Shown here: piece after piece, positions 26,466 through 34,609 of the stretch
How the letters are laid out: every line of letters begins with the position of its first letter
Numbering within the stretch: the stretch's first letter is position 1
Position numbers and translations under genes: made by a program
The notes under the pieces: generated by a model
Told to the model about the DNA's origin: nothing
The model's database searches: none
What the model saw: only the letters and a program-made list of their open reading frames with translations
Assembly: GCA_036702865.1 (NCBI GenBank)
Contig: DATNQD010000017.1
Location: forward strand, 1-64,000
Origin: Trichocoleus sp.
Lineage (GTDB): Bacteria > Cyanobacteriota > Cyanobacteriia > Elainellales > Elainellaceae
Direction of reading: 5' to 3'
Length of the DNA: 64,000 nucleotides

Positions 26466-26539
26466 GAGCCTCGACGGGAGTTGCACCCGCTGCTTTCTGG
26501 CTGAGAACCAGAACAACTTATCTATTCGTCCACGAGGCT
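26466..26539 (-). tRNA. tRNA-Glu(CUC)
   Basis: Anticodon loop TTCTCAG on TCTGG/CCAGA, acceptor AGCCTCG/CGAGGCT, T loop TGCAACT, encoded CCA. CUC is an unusual Glu anticodon in cyanobacteria. Confidence 0.8.
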
Positions 26540-26542
26540 ATA

Positions 26543-26616
26543 CGGGGATGATGGGATTTGAACCCACGATCTTTCGCTCGACAGGCGACTGCTTTGAGCC
26601 ACTAAGCTACACCCCC
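26543..26616 (-). tRNA. tRNA-Asp(GUC), first gene of the array
   Basis: Anticodon loop CTGTCGA on GTCGC/GCGAA, acceptor GGGGGTG/CATCCCC, T arm GTGGG-TTCAAAT-CCCAT. Confidence 0.84.
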
Positions 26617-26668
26617 AAAGGTGGCAATTCAGTTTTCAAGGTTCAGGTTTGCTGATGAATCAGCAGAA

Positions 26669-26863
26669 TTAGAAGAAGCAACGCCGTTCCAGATAATAGG
26701 TTTGATGAAGATTACGGAGTGCTTGTTTGTGTTGAGTGGAAGATAAATTTCCCTGATTCGATGCGTCATCTTGAAGTGGCATGGAAGTGCCAGAGCAATG
26801 AGTTTTTAAGAACTCTAAGAGCTTCAAGAGAGCGCTGTTTTGAGTAAGGGAATGAGTGTTCAT
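26669..26863 (-). CDS. small leader ORF of the tRNA array, 64 residues
   Basis: The ATG at 26863 has AAAGGAG eight bases upstream, and the promoter below places the transcript start near 26893, so this is probably translated. The product (MNTHSLTQNSALLKLLEFLK...) is short and hydrophilic with a helical leucine-rich start and no recognised family. The stop is about 50 bases before the first tRNA (Asp). It may be a leader peptide that couples translation to array expression (inference). The upstream in-frame ATG at 26887 lies only about 6 bases from the predicted start of transcription. Confidence 0.6.
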   Translation of the reverse strand: MNTHSLTQNSALLKLLEFLKTHCSGTSMPLQDDASNQGNLSSTQHKQALRNLHQTYYLERRCFF

Positions 26864-26891
26864 TGGATTGGCTCCTTTGTGTCTCATCTCA

Positions 26892-26941
26892 TACTACAAA
26901 TATAATACAATATACTACAAGGTGTCAAGAGGGTACTACAA
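26892..26941 (-). promoter_or_regulatory. sigma70-type promoter with three operator-like repeats
   Basis: On the minus strand TTGACA (26928-26923) and TTATAT (26905-26900) are 17 bases apart. The word TTGTAGTA occurs three times, at 26941-26934, 26920-26913 and 26899-26892, exactly 21 bp apart, that is on one face of the helix above, between and below the promoter boxes. This fits a repressor or activator site controlling the leader ORF and the tRNA array. Confidence 0.7.
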
Positions 26942-27012
26942 CTTTTTTTGAGAAGGGAGAGAACGACTGTCAAGAAGATACTTGTGCTGCCCTCTCCCAG
27001 CGGATTTGCCCA

Positions 27013-27426
27013 CTATGCCAGGGTGGAAATGTGGGCTTCGCTCATCTGCCACAGCTTGTAAATGAGCTGCTCAATCTGATCATTTGTCACAGCCAAAAAC
27101 ATCCCTTCGTGAGCCTCTTTGCTTTCAGCAATCCAACTTCCACTTAGCCCAACTTCCACAAACTCTTCATCCACAGGAATAAGGGTGACAGGTGAGCTAT
27201 ATTCCCGCTGTAGCGCCATCTCTAGGACTTCCAGTTCGGGAATATTGGCAGGCAGTAGAAAGGAGGCTTGACCGGGTTGAACATGGAGCGGTGCGAAGCA
27301 GTTCCCCCTTTGGGGTAAACGCCCTAACCGCATCGCCAAAAGAACCCGCTGGGCAATCAACAGTTCAGGGTTGGTTACAGTTTGCTCCATGTAAAGCCCA
27401 ATTTCGGTGTAGTTTAGCTTCAACAT
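27013..27426 (-). CDS. hypothetical protein upstream of the tRNA array
   Basis: 137 residues; AAGGAGG eight bases before the ATG at 27426 is an excellent ribosome binding site. The product has no signal peptide or membrane segment and a mixed alpha/beta look (QASFLLPANIPELEVLEMALQ, VTLIPVDEEFVEVGLSGSWI). No family is recognised. It directly follows the HNH nuclease gene (27 bases apart), so the two form an operon that ends before the array promoter. Confidence 0.75.
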   Translation of the reverse strand: MLKLNYTEIGLYMEQTVTNPELLIAQRVLLAMRLGRLPQRGNCFAPLHVQPGQASFLLPANIPELEVLEMALQREYSSPVTLIPVDEEFVEVGLSGSWIAESKEAHEGMFLAVTNDQIEQLIYKLWQMSEAHISTLA

Positions 27427-27452
27427 CGGTCTTGCCTCCTTTTCGGTTGAGG

Positions 27453-27983
27453 TCAGGGTTCGATCGATTGCGGTTCTTTCCAGAACTGTTCAGCGAACGC
27501 GATCGCAGGGTGAATCGGTGCTTTGGGTTTGGTTTTGAGTACCATTCCGGTTTCGTGTAAGAGGCGATCGCCTTTGGATGAATTGCACTTCTCACAAGCA
27601 GCTACTACGTTGTCCCAGGTATGGGTTCCGCCCTTTGAGCGGGGAATGACGTGATCCAGCGTCAGGTGCTTGGTGCTGCCGCAGTACTGACAGGTGTGGT
27701 TGTCACGACGAAAGATTTCCCGACGACTCACAGGGGGAATTTTCCAGTGCCGCTCTGGATTGCCGCTTGTCAAACGGATGTGATCAGGAATTTGTAGTAC
27801 GACACTGGGAGAGCGTACTTCCCATTGCTGAGTGCTGCTAAACTCCAAAGTCTCTGCTTGACCTGTGACGAGCAAAACGATCGCCCGTTTAATGTTGATT
27901 CGCGTCAGGGGCAGGTAGTTCTTAGAAAACACTACGACCTGGTTTTGGAGTATTGGAATCTTCTGTCGCTGCTGAATCTGCAT
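27453..27983 (-). CDS. HNH endonuclease
   Basis: 176 residues from the ATG at 27983, preceded by GAGGAG. The HNH domain occupies about residues 85-145: FRRDNHTCQYCGS, LTLDHVIPRSKGGTHTWDNVVAAC, EKCNSSKG, with two CxxC-type zinc pairs and the DH, N and K signature positions. The N-terminal part (KIPILQNQVVVFSKNYLPLTRINIKRAIVLL) is the layout common in cyanobacterial HNH proteins. It could cut DNA and help move the neighbouring array, or be a domesticated homing-type nuclease. It is co-transcribed with the 137-residue gene. Confidence 0.9.
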   Translation of the reverse strand: MQIQQRQKIPILQNQVVVFSKNYLPLTRINIKRAIVLLVTGQAETLEFSSTQQWEVRSPSVVLQIPDHIRLTSGNPERHWKIPPVSRREIFRRDNHTCQYCGSTKHLTLDHVIPRSKGGTHTWDNVVAACEKCNSSKGDRLLHETGMVLKTKPKAPIHPAIAFAEQFWKEPQSIEP

Positions 27984-27995
27984 GAGTTTTCTCCT

Positions 27996-28036
27996 CAAAA
28001 AACAACCCCCACCTCTGATTACCAGGAGCGGGGGTT
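27996..28036 (-). terminator. intrinsic terminator just before the HNH gene
   Basis: On the minus strand an AACCCCC...GGGGGTT stem of about 13 bp with a 7-base loop is followed by GTTTTTT. It lies between the upstream palindrome-bearing region and the ribosome binding site of the HNH gene, so it could act as an attenuator or end a short upstream RNA. Confidence 0.75.
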
Positions 28037-28058
28037 TGGGAAGTTGATATGCTTTTCC

Positions 28059-28274
28059 CTATGTTGGTGTCAGGATTGCCCTGCACCTCCCGCTGCTCGT
28101 AACTTGATCTGGATTGAGCCATCCGGCGATGGTGCTATCGATGCCTTCACTGGTGGATTTGCCGCCACTAAACCGATACATCTCCTCACAGGCGAACAGC
28201 GCCAATGCTCTGCCCGAATTTTGTTGGGGTCGAACATGGACGCTGTGTAAGGTGGCGAGAAGGATGCGTATCAT
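28059..28274 (-). CDS. possible small ORF, 71 codons
   Basis: ATG at 28274 (MIRILLATLHSVHVRPQQNSG) directly downstream of the palindrome region and upstream of the terminator. No ribosome binding site is visible and no family is recognised. It could equally be an untranslated RNA between the operator and the terminator. Confidence 0.28.
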   Translation of the reverse strand: MIRILLATLHSVHVRPQQNSGRALALFACEEMYRFSGGKSTSEGIDSTIAGWLNPDQVTSSGRCRAILTPT

Positions 28275-28282
28275 GGAAGGCT

Positions 28283-28332
28283 GTAGTATTTGTGTTACAA
28301 ACTCGAATGTTTACATACTACATTCGTAGTAT
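28283..28332. promoter_or_regulatory. GTAGTAT palindrome, same word as the array operator
   Basis: ATACTAC at 28315-28321 and GTAGTAT at 28326-28332 form an inverted repeat with a 4-base centre; another GTAGTAT is at 28283-28289, 43 bases (about two 21-bp steps) away. The core is the TGTAGTA word found in the array promoter. Confidence 0.55.
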
Positions 28333-28725
28333 TAGATTGTCCACCCTTGATTGAAATTTAGGATGTTCGGTTATGGATACAGGCAAGTGAGGTAGCACTT
28401 CGGAAATGCAGGTGATGAGGTTCTGGCTGGAACCCGAAATGACGGAAGGATGCTTCGTATCCCCAATTAGATGTAGCTCGAATCCAAGGTTGCTGAGTTT
28501 TTTGGCAATATAGGTGGCGATCGCCTACTCCGATTCGACTGATGGAATTGAGACAAGCGGCTGAAGGAATTCAGTGATTTCTTGAAGGGGAATTGGAGGA
28601 AGAATTAAAGCCACGCTATGGTCACTACTGCGTTACCCCAATCGTTTTGCCGGATTAAATGCAGCGTTGCGAAGGTAAATTGACTGGGTATTCTAAGGCT
28701 GTACTTCCATCAGGGGAAATCTTCA
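28333..28725. other. intergenic with a gene remnant
   Basis: A minus-strand frame at about 28330-28520 (AIATYIAKKLSNLGFELHLIG, then PSVISGSSQNLITCISEVLP) is open but has no start codon and ends at the operator. It looks like the tail of a lost gene. Nothing else is recognised. Confidence 0.3.
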
Positions 28726-29223
28726 ATGCTTGCGAACCAGATTAGTGCAACATTGACTCAAACAGACCGAGATGCGGTGATGGATGCGGTGGCGATGATT
28801 AAGGCAAAGCTACCGTTTTTAGTGGATTTGAGTGCTGATGAGCGGAAAGCTCTACCCAAGATGGGGGATAAGAGTCGGGCGTTTGTCAGTAAGGCGTTGG
28901 AGGTGGCGACGCAGAACCCGGACTTTTTGCCGAGGTCATTTAACCTGGAGGAGTTGCGGAAGGATGTGCAGCTATTTGAGGCGTTGTATCCGCTATTGCT
29001 GTCGATGACGCAGTTACAGGAGTTGTTGGACGATACTTGTATGGCTGTGGGTAGTGAGGCATATGCGGCGGCGTTGCAGGTGTATAACTACGCGAAGGCG
29101 AGTGGAAATGTGGGCGGGATGGATGCAGTAGTGGGTGAGATGGGGCAACGGTTTGCCCGGAAACCTCGGAAGGCGAAGAGCCAGGAGGCAACGGTGAAGA
29201 GTGGAGGAGCAACGATCGAGTAA
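28726..29223 (+). CDS. hypothetical cytoplasmic helical protein
   Basis: 165 residues from the ATG at 28726 with AGGGGAAA upstream. It is almost wholly helical: SATLTQTDRDAVMDAVAMIKAKLPFLVDLSADERKAL..., LSMTQLQELLDDTCMAVGSEAYAAALQVYNYAK, and a basic tail (RFARKPRKAKSQ). It resembles conserved cyanobacterial proteins of unknown function that are often found near accessory genes. It is oriented with the NACHT gene but separated from it by a repeat array. Confidence 0.75.
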   Translation: MLANQISATLTQTDRDAVMDAVAMIKAKLPFLVDLSADERKALPKMGDKSRAFVSKALEVATQNPDFLPRSFNLEELRKDVQLFEALYPLLLSMTQLQELLDDTCMAVGSEAYAAALQVYNYAKASGNVGGMDAVVGEMGQRFARKPRKAKSQEATVKSGGATIE

Positions 29224-29235
29224 AAAGCCTGATGA

Positions 29236-29420
29236 TTTGACTTTTGAAGCTGACAATTAAGGCTCAGAACTTGGCGGTTGGAGTAATTTGCTCGATCGAT
29301 CGGGTTCTGGGCTTCATTCTTGGAGTAAAAAGGTTGAAGTCTCAGGTTTAAAGGTTGAGCGTTTGGGTTCTGAAGCTGGAGTTTTCAATCAAGGGGTTGA
29401 AGTTTTAGATTCTTACCCAG
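29236..29420 (+). repeat. degenerate 21-bp repeat array, left of the NACHT gene
   Basis: Successive 21-base units such as AGGTTGAAGTCTCAGGTTTA(A) and AGGTTGAGCGTTTGGGTTCT(G) run through this gap. Each unit is itself three loose 7-mers of the form RGTTNNA. The phase is clearest at 29329-29413. The same family, on the other strand, follows the HEPN gene. Confidence 0.65.
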
Positions 29421-29541
29421 AAATTTCAAGCAAGTGATTAAACGAGACACTCGCAAAGGTCGTTGTTAAAATCTGAGGAAAAGTCAGGTGGAATTGTAAT
29501 CCTCTGTTCTACTCCTCCATACTCAACGATCGAAACTGCTT

Positions 29542-32500
29542 ATGTCTTTCTCTTTGCTTGCACTAAAAATTGTTGGGCCTCCGGTTGCGAAAAGGCTGCT
29601 GGAATTATTCGACATCAACTCTAGCTTGACGAATGCGGTGTTGGAACAAGCGATCGATGTTGGCGCAGATCATGTATTGAGTTCTCCCGAAGCAAGGAAG
29701 ACACTATCTCAGCAGATTGATCAAGTTGCTAAACGACTCGCAACAGATCTTCGACCTCTGTTTGACCATGAAGTTAGGGATGCAGAACACAATAGCCGAA
29801 ACGCGATTTTGCTAGGCGTAGCTGAAACGTTGATTAAGGCAAGGCTCTCGTCAGATACTTTGGCAGAGCTGAATTTTGATGCTGCCAAATTGAATCAATA
29901 TTTACTGCAAGCTAATCCAAGCGCAACTCGGTTGTTTTCGCAGGGTGAAACAGCTCTATATCATCAGGCGATCGAGGTCGTCAGTCAACGTTTGATTGAA
30001 GCTGCACCAGAGGTAGAAGGCTTTGAGTTGAGTAGCACATCAATCACCTTACGGCGGTTACAGGAAATAGCAGACTATCTGAAAGCTCAACGAGAGCAGG
30101 CAACTCGTGCAGCGAATAACTTTGCAGTCCGCTATCGTGGCATTGTTCAGAGTGAACTGGATCGCTTGGAAGTGTTTGGGTTGCAGCGCATGGATCGGCT
30201 AACGAGCCGTCAAAGTCTTAGTACGGCGTATATCACGCTATCGGTGAGCGGGGCGCGAGATGAAGAGGAAAAAGCAGCCTTAACGCTGATGGACGATGAG
30301 CGATCGGGACGAGAGGCAGGGCGACGATCGCGGCGAATTGATGAGGTGCTTTGTGACTGTCGTCGATTAGTGATTCGTGGAGGAGCGGGAGCCGGAAAAA
30401 GTACACTGCTGCAATGGTTGGCGGTACGGGCTGCAAAGCAAGATTTTCAAGGAAAATTGCAGCACTGGAACTATAAGATTCCCTTTTTTATTAGGCTACG
30501 AGATCTGGTTGACAAGGCGTTTCCCGCGCCTGAACAATTTCCAGCCCTGACTGCACGAAATTGCGCTGCCCAGATGCCCTCCCAAAATTGGGTTCATCAA
30601 TATCTGGAGCACGGACAGGCGCTGGTATTAATTGATGGGGTTGATGAATTACCGAGACAGGAACGGCAGGATTTCTTTGAGGCACTGAAAGATTTAGTGC
30701 GAGATTTTAGTGAGGCGATCTATATCGTGACTTCTCGTCCATCAGGCTTGAAGGATGCCCAGGGGGAAGTGTGGCAGGAGTGGGAAGATTGGGTTGAAGC
30801 ACAGGGTTTCGTCAACTTGAATATGGAACCCATGAGTCCTGCGAATATTGAGAAATTTGTTATGCGTTGGCACTCTGCTTTACCTGCCGATACTTCCTCA
30901 AGCGATCGATCCATTAACCATACTCAGATGGCAGAAAATCTGAAGTCTCAGTTGCGTCAGCGCTCGGAACTGCGGCGGTTGGCATCCACGCCATTGCTTT
31001 GTGCCATGATTTGTGCCTTGCACCGAGAGCGACGAGAAACGCTGCCTAGTGCAAGGCTACAGCTTTACAGGGAATGTATAGAGATGCTGCTAGATCGACG
31101 GGATGCAGGACGAGGTATCCCTCTAGACGAAACTTATCCCATCGGGCTAAACGAATTACAAAAAACTGATTTGCTTCAAAGCCTTGCCCTAAAGCTGATG
31201 CGCTTAAACCGTTCAAATTTAGAAACTGATCGAGTCGATGATCACTTTGCAACTGAGCTGAAAAAGACGAGCTTACCAGCATCCATCACCGGAAAACAAA
31301 TTCGGGAACTCTTTGTCGATCGCGCTGGATTGCTGCGTGCACCTATTGTTGGACAAATTGATTTCGCCCACCGAACCTTTCAGGAGTATTTAGCAGCAAA
31401 AGCGGCTCTTGATGACGACAGTCTGGAGGAGTTATTGCAGAAGGCTATGGATGATCAGTGGCGAGAGTCGATTATTGTAGCGGCAGGTCTAGCACGTCCT
31501 AAAGAGCGAGCCAAATTGCTGAATTTCCTCCTTGATCAAGGAGACAGCCAACCCGACAACAGACATCACCTGCACTTATTGGCAGTAGCTTGCCTGGAGA
31601 CAGCAACTTCGGTTGATCAAGAAATTCGCGATCGGGTTTTAGCTTCTGCTAAAGCACTACTGCCTCCCCAGGATGACGACGAAATCGCAATGGTAGCCAG
31701 AGCAGGGAATGAAATCGTTCCGCTGCTTCAATACGAACCGCACTATTCTGCTGATGAAGCCTGTAACTGCATTGAAGCATTGGTACAGATCGGCACTCCC
31801 ACTGCAATGCAATTTCTGGTGGACTATGCACAAGCCAGATTTGAGTCAGAGAATGATCAGCATTCAATTGGTCGTGCAATTGGCAGGGGCTGGGATATTT
31901 TTGACCAAAACATTTTTCTACCTAACGTTCTCACCCATTTGAAAATATTAGATTTAGGAGAAACTCAAATTTCAGATGTTAGTCCATTGAAGAATTTAAC
32001 TCAACTGACAAGACTAGATTTGGATGAAACCTCAGTAACGGATGTATCGCCCTTAAGTGAACTAACTCAGTTAAAGGCGTTGTATTTGTTTAGAGATCAG
32101 GTAATAGATGTATCGTCTTTAAGTAGGCTCACTCAGCTCACTCTATTGCATTTGTCTGAAACTCAGGTAACAGACCTATCAGCTTTGAGTGAACTCACTC
32201 AGCTCACTCGATTGTATTTGTCTGGAACTCAGGTAACAGACCTATCAGCTTTGAGCGGACTCACTCAGCTCACTCGATTGCATTTGTCTGGAACTCAGGT
32301 AACAGACCTATCAGCTTTGAGCGGACTCACTCAGCTCACTCTATTGCATTTGTCTAGAACTCAGGTAACAGACCTATCAGCTTTGAGCGAACTCACTCAG
32401 CTCACTCGATTGGATCTGTCTGGAACTCAGGTAACAGACCTATCAGCTTTGAGCGGACTCACTCAGCTCACTCGATTGTATTTGTCTGGAACTCAGGTAA

Positions 32501-32763
32501 CAGACCTATCAGCTTTGAGCGGACTCACTCAGCTCACTCAATTGGATTTGTCTAGAACTCAGGTAACAGACCTATCAGCTTTGAGCGGACTCACTCAGCT
32601 CACTCAATTGTATCTGTTTGGAACTCAGGTAACAGACCTATCAGCTTTGAGCGAACTCACTCAACTAAAAGAATTGGTTTTGTCGGAAACTCAGGAGATA
32701 GATGGGTCATGTCTAAAGCATTTACACAATCTCAGAATTATTAAAACCATTAGTATATTGTGA
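29542..32763 (+). CDS. NACHT NTPase with C-terminal leucine-rich repeats (NLR-like)
   Basis: 1,073 residues. The N-terminal 230 residues are helical with no enzyme motif seen (LALKIVGPPVAKRLLELFD, then a coiled region). The NACHT domain (about 270-460) has Walker A GGAGAGKST near 280, Walker B VLIDGVDELPR near 362 and the sensor-like YIVTSRP. A helical region (about 470-770) includes FAHRTFQEYLAAKAAL, typical of these STAND proteins. The C-terminus (about 800-1065) has about 11 leucine-rich repeats of 22 residues (LTQLTRLYLSGTQVTDLSAL). Bacterial NACHT proteins of this layout are known to defend against phages. The LRR part would be the sensor. No separate effector domain is recognisable, so the N-terminal helical region is the likely effector or partner-binding part. 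Confidence 0.92.
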   Translation: MSFSLLALKIVGPPVAKRLLELFDINSSLTNAVLEQAIDVGADHVLSSPEARKTLSQQIDQVAKRLATDLRPLFDHEVRDAEHNSRNAILLGVAETLIKARLSSDTLAELNFDAAKLNQYLLQANPSATRLFSQGETALYHQAIEVVSQRLIEAAPEVEGFELSSTSITLRRLQEIADYLKAQREQATRAANNFAVRYRGIVQSELDRLEVFGLQRMDRLTSRQSLSTAYITLSVSGARDEEEKAALTLMDDERSGREAGRRSRRIDEVLCDCRRLVIRGGAGAGKSTLLQWLAVRAAKQDFQGKLQHWNYKIPFFIRLRDLVDKAFPAPEQFPALTARNCAAQMPSQNWVHQYLEHGQALVLIDGVDELPRQERQDFFEALKDLVRDFSEAIYIVTSRPSGLKDAQGEVWQEWEDWVEAQGFVNLNMEPMSPANIEKFVMRWHSALPADTSSSDRSINHTQMAENLKSQLRQRSELRRLASTPLLCAMICALHRERRETLPSARLQLYRECIEMLLDRRDAGRGIPLDETYPIGLNELQKTDLLQSLALKLMRLNRSNLETDRVDDHFATELKKTSLPASITGKQIRELFVDRAGLLRAPIVGQIDFAHRTFQEYLAAKAALDDDSLEELLQKAMDDQWRESIIVAAGLARPKERAKLLNFLLDQGDSQPDNRHHLHLLAVACLETATSVDQEIRDRVLASAKALLPPQDDDEIAMVARAGNEIVPLLQYEPHYSADEACNCIEALVQIGTPTAMQFLVDYAQARFESENDQHSIGRAIGRGWDIFDQNIFLPNVLTHLKILDLGETQISDVSPLKNLTQLTRLDLDETSVTDVSPLSELTQLKALYLFRDQVIDVSSLSRLTQLTLLHLSETQVTDLSALSELTQLTRLYLSGTQVTDLSALSGLTQLTRLHLSGTQVTDLSALSGLTQLTLLHLSRTQVTDLSALSELTQLTRLDLSGTQVTDLSALSGLTQLTRLYLSGTQVTDLSALSGLTQLTQLDLSRTQVTDLSALSGLTQLTQLYLFGTQVTDLSALSELTQLKELVLSETQEIDGSCLKHLHNLRIIKTISIL
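32127..32654 (+). repeat. eight near-identical 66-bp LRR repeats
   Basis: Each 66-base unit encodes one 22-residue LRR, and neighbouring units differ at only a few bases (for example GATTG TATTTG versus GATTG CATTTG). This is far more similar than the flanking repeats, which points to recent expansion or gene conversion. Confidence 0.9.
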
Positions 32764-32867
32764 AATGCCGATCGGTTGAGATTTTGTAAGACAGGGCGAT
32801 CATTTAATTGATGCGATCGTTTATATGGGTTGACTGAAGCAGAAATTGCGATCGTGAAGGGTAGAGT

Positions 32868-33185
32868 ATGAAACTCAAAACAATTGAATTACCGATCGAA
32901 CAGATTCAACAATTTTGCGATCGCTGGCAAATCACCGAGTTTGCGTTGTTTGGTTCTGTCCTGCGAGATGATTTTCGTCCCGATAGTGATATTGATGTGC
33001 TGGTCACCTTTGCACCAGAGGCAAAGCGGGGGTTATCTGAAACACTACAAATGAAAGACGAATTGCAAGCCATCTTTGGTCGTAACGTTGATTTTATTGT
33101 CAAAGCTGCGATCGAACGCAGTGAGAATTGGTTGCGACGCAAGAACATTTTGGAATCTGCACAGGTTATCTATGCCACGCGATAA
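32868..33185 (+). CDS. MNT-type nucleotidyltransferase antitoxin (MntA-like)
   Basis: 105 residues. The minimal nucleotidyltransferase motif is complete: FALFGSVLRDDFRPDSDIDVLV, with the GS and the two aspartates, then DFIV with the third acidic residue. In HEPN/MNT pairs the MNT protein neutralises the HEPN RNase by attaching AMP residues to its tyrosine. It overlaps the next gene by 14 bases, the usual arrangement of the pair, and begins 104 bases after the NACHT gene with AGGGTAGAG just upstream of the ATG. Confidence 0.92.
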   Translation: MKLKTIELPIEQIQQFCDRWQITEFALFGSVLRDDFRPDSDIDVLVTFAPEAKRGLSETLQMKDELQAIFGRNVDFIVKAAIERSENWLRRKNILESAQVIYATR

Positions 33186-33513
33186 CGAATCATTAATTGA
33201 CATTGAACGGGCAGCCAGACGAGTTCTGCGCTATGCCGCTGATTGCGATCGCGCCAGTCTCGAAACAAACGACGAAAAAGTATCTGCTATTCTCTACCAA
33301 ATTACGATTATTGGTGAAGCAACGAAACGGCTATCTCAGGACTTTCGCCAACAACATCCAGAGATTCCCTGGCGAGAGATTGCAGGAATGAGGGATGTTA
33401 TTGTTCATGAGTATGATCAGGTTGATCTCGATGTCGTTTGGGATGTGGTGCAAAATAAACTGCCCAACTTACTAATTTCTCTTCAATCCTTGCTCCCATC
33501 AGAAGATTCATGA
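33172..33513 (+). CDS. HEPN ribonuclease toxin (HepT-like)
   Basis: 113 residues from the ATG at 33172 (MPRDNESLIDIERAARRVL), inside the end of the MNT gene. The active motif RX4HXY is intact: RDVIVHEY within GMRDVIVHEYDQVD, so Arg and His for RNA cleavage and Tyr for AMPylation are all present. Family knowledge: HepT toxins cleave RNA, and some HEPN/MNT toxins act on tRNA 3' ends. With a tRNA array 7 kb away, that substrate is of interest. The reading frame upstream of this ATG belongs to a longer spurious ORF. Confidence 0.92.
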   Translation: MPRDNESLIDIERAARRVLRYAADCDRASLETNDEKVSAILYQITIIGEATKRLSQDFRQQHPEIPWREIAGMRDVIVHEYDQVDLDVVWDVVQNKLPNLLISLQSLLPSEDS

Positions 33514-33559
33514 CTTTTATGAAGGGCAAGATCTAAACTCCAAAATGAGAGTAATTCTT

Positions 33560-33800
33560 GAGGAGGAACTGTCGATCGCCCTCCAATCCTCACCATTAGA
33601 CCCCAGAACAAGAAATTCCGAGTTCAAAAGCCGGAACTTGGATCTTTGCTCTCCAACATCCGAGATCGGAAGGCGAAACTTGGACTTCCGAACACAAAAC
33701 TTCGACATTTGCACTCCAAACTTTGACCTCAGAGCCGCAACCGTCAGCCTCACAGCTCGAAACGTGAGCCTCTGAACTCGAAACTTTCTCTTCCAAGCCT
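33560..33800 (-). repeat. degenerate 21-bp repeat array, right of the HEPN gene
   Basis: Read on the minus strand, at least nine consecutive 21-base units follow the form GTTTCGAGTTCAGAGGCTCA(C), GTTTCGAGCTGTGAGGCTGA(C), GTTTTGTGTTCGGAAGTCCA(A). It is the same family as the array at 29236-29420 but in the opposite orientation. The open frames here are heptad-repeat shadows of it. Confidence 0.7.
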
Positions 33801-33960
33801 CAACTACCGAAATCAGAAATGCTTCACCTCAGCACTTGACTCCATCCCATCGCTGGCTCTAAAGAACAATTGGGTGAACTAAAGCAGCAAAACTCACAAC
33901 TCCAGTTCACCCCCGACAGATTGCCAATCTGAAACTAATTTTAAGGGTTTCTGGCAAAAG

Positions 33961-34245
33961 TCAACGCTTTCGATCGGTTTTCACCCGCTTGTTCGGGTCT
34001 TGTTTGTGAACCCAGGACAGGAATTTTTGTAGCTGGGGGTCTTGCTTTAGCTTCTCCAGAGTATTCAGGTGCAGTGCCAGATGGGAGTTGTCGTAGAGCG
34101 TGTGGATTTGTCGGTGACAGGCAGAGCAAATTTGAATCGTGGGGCTGGGGTCAAGACCCTTGCGTTTCGTCTTTTGACGGGGAATCAGGTGATGTTCGGT
34201 GAGAGCAGGCATCTCTCGATGGCAAAGTTCGCAGGGTTGCGGCAT
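33961..34245 (-). CDS. small HNH-motif protein
   Basis: 94 residues from the ATG at 34245 (MPQPCELCHRE), chosen because the 12 codons above it lack conserved sequence. CELC and CSACH supply the zinc cysteines, and EHHLIPRQKT is the catalytic HH-type core. This matches short HNH proteins found in many bacteria with unknown substrate. It is alone on the minus strand, between the repeat array and a sensor kinase. Confidence 0.8.
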   Translation of the reverse strand: MPQPCELCHREMPALTEHHLIPRQKTKRKGLDPSPTIQICSACHRQIHTLYDNSHLALHLNTLEKLKQDPQLQKFLSWVHKQDPNKRVKTDRKR

Positions 34246-34609
34246 CGCTAGAAATGGGTGAATGGTGGGAAACAGTGACACATAACTTGATCCTAACGAT
34301 CGTCCTCCCAGTACGACATCACAAACCCATCAGATTCAGTTCCAGGCTGCAACTCCCAAAGAATTTACCGGGCAACGAAGAATGGCTCCCTTGAGCACGA
34401 TCGTCACTCTCCGTCGAATCGACTTTACTGGACACTGGTCAACAAACCTCAAATTGCGTTGAGACAGGAGTGTTATTTTATCGAGGCAATGTTGGAGTGA
34501 GTGTTTAAGACAATGAGATCGGCAGCGATCGTTTGTTGCGGGTATTTGCGATACAGCCGGAGAATGTGAATCGGGGTAGCGGTGAGTATTGCAAGGAGAG
34601 CAAGTTGGA
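34246..34609. other. intergenic, about 360 bp
   Basis: No RNA gene, repeat or convincing coding region is recognised. Confidence 0.4.

Noticed and set aside
32127-32654. the 66-bp repeats as a CRISPR array
   Set aside because: There are no spacers; the units abut each other and encode leucine-rich repeats in frame.
33517-33796. heptad-repeat ORFs in the 21-bp array
   Set aside because: Several overlapping frames on both strands stay open because the unit is 21 bases; the same repeats occur as non-coding DNA left of the NACHT gene.
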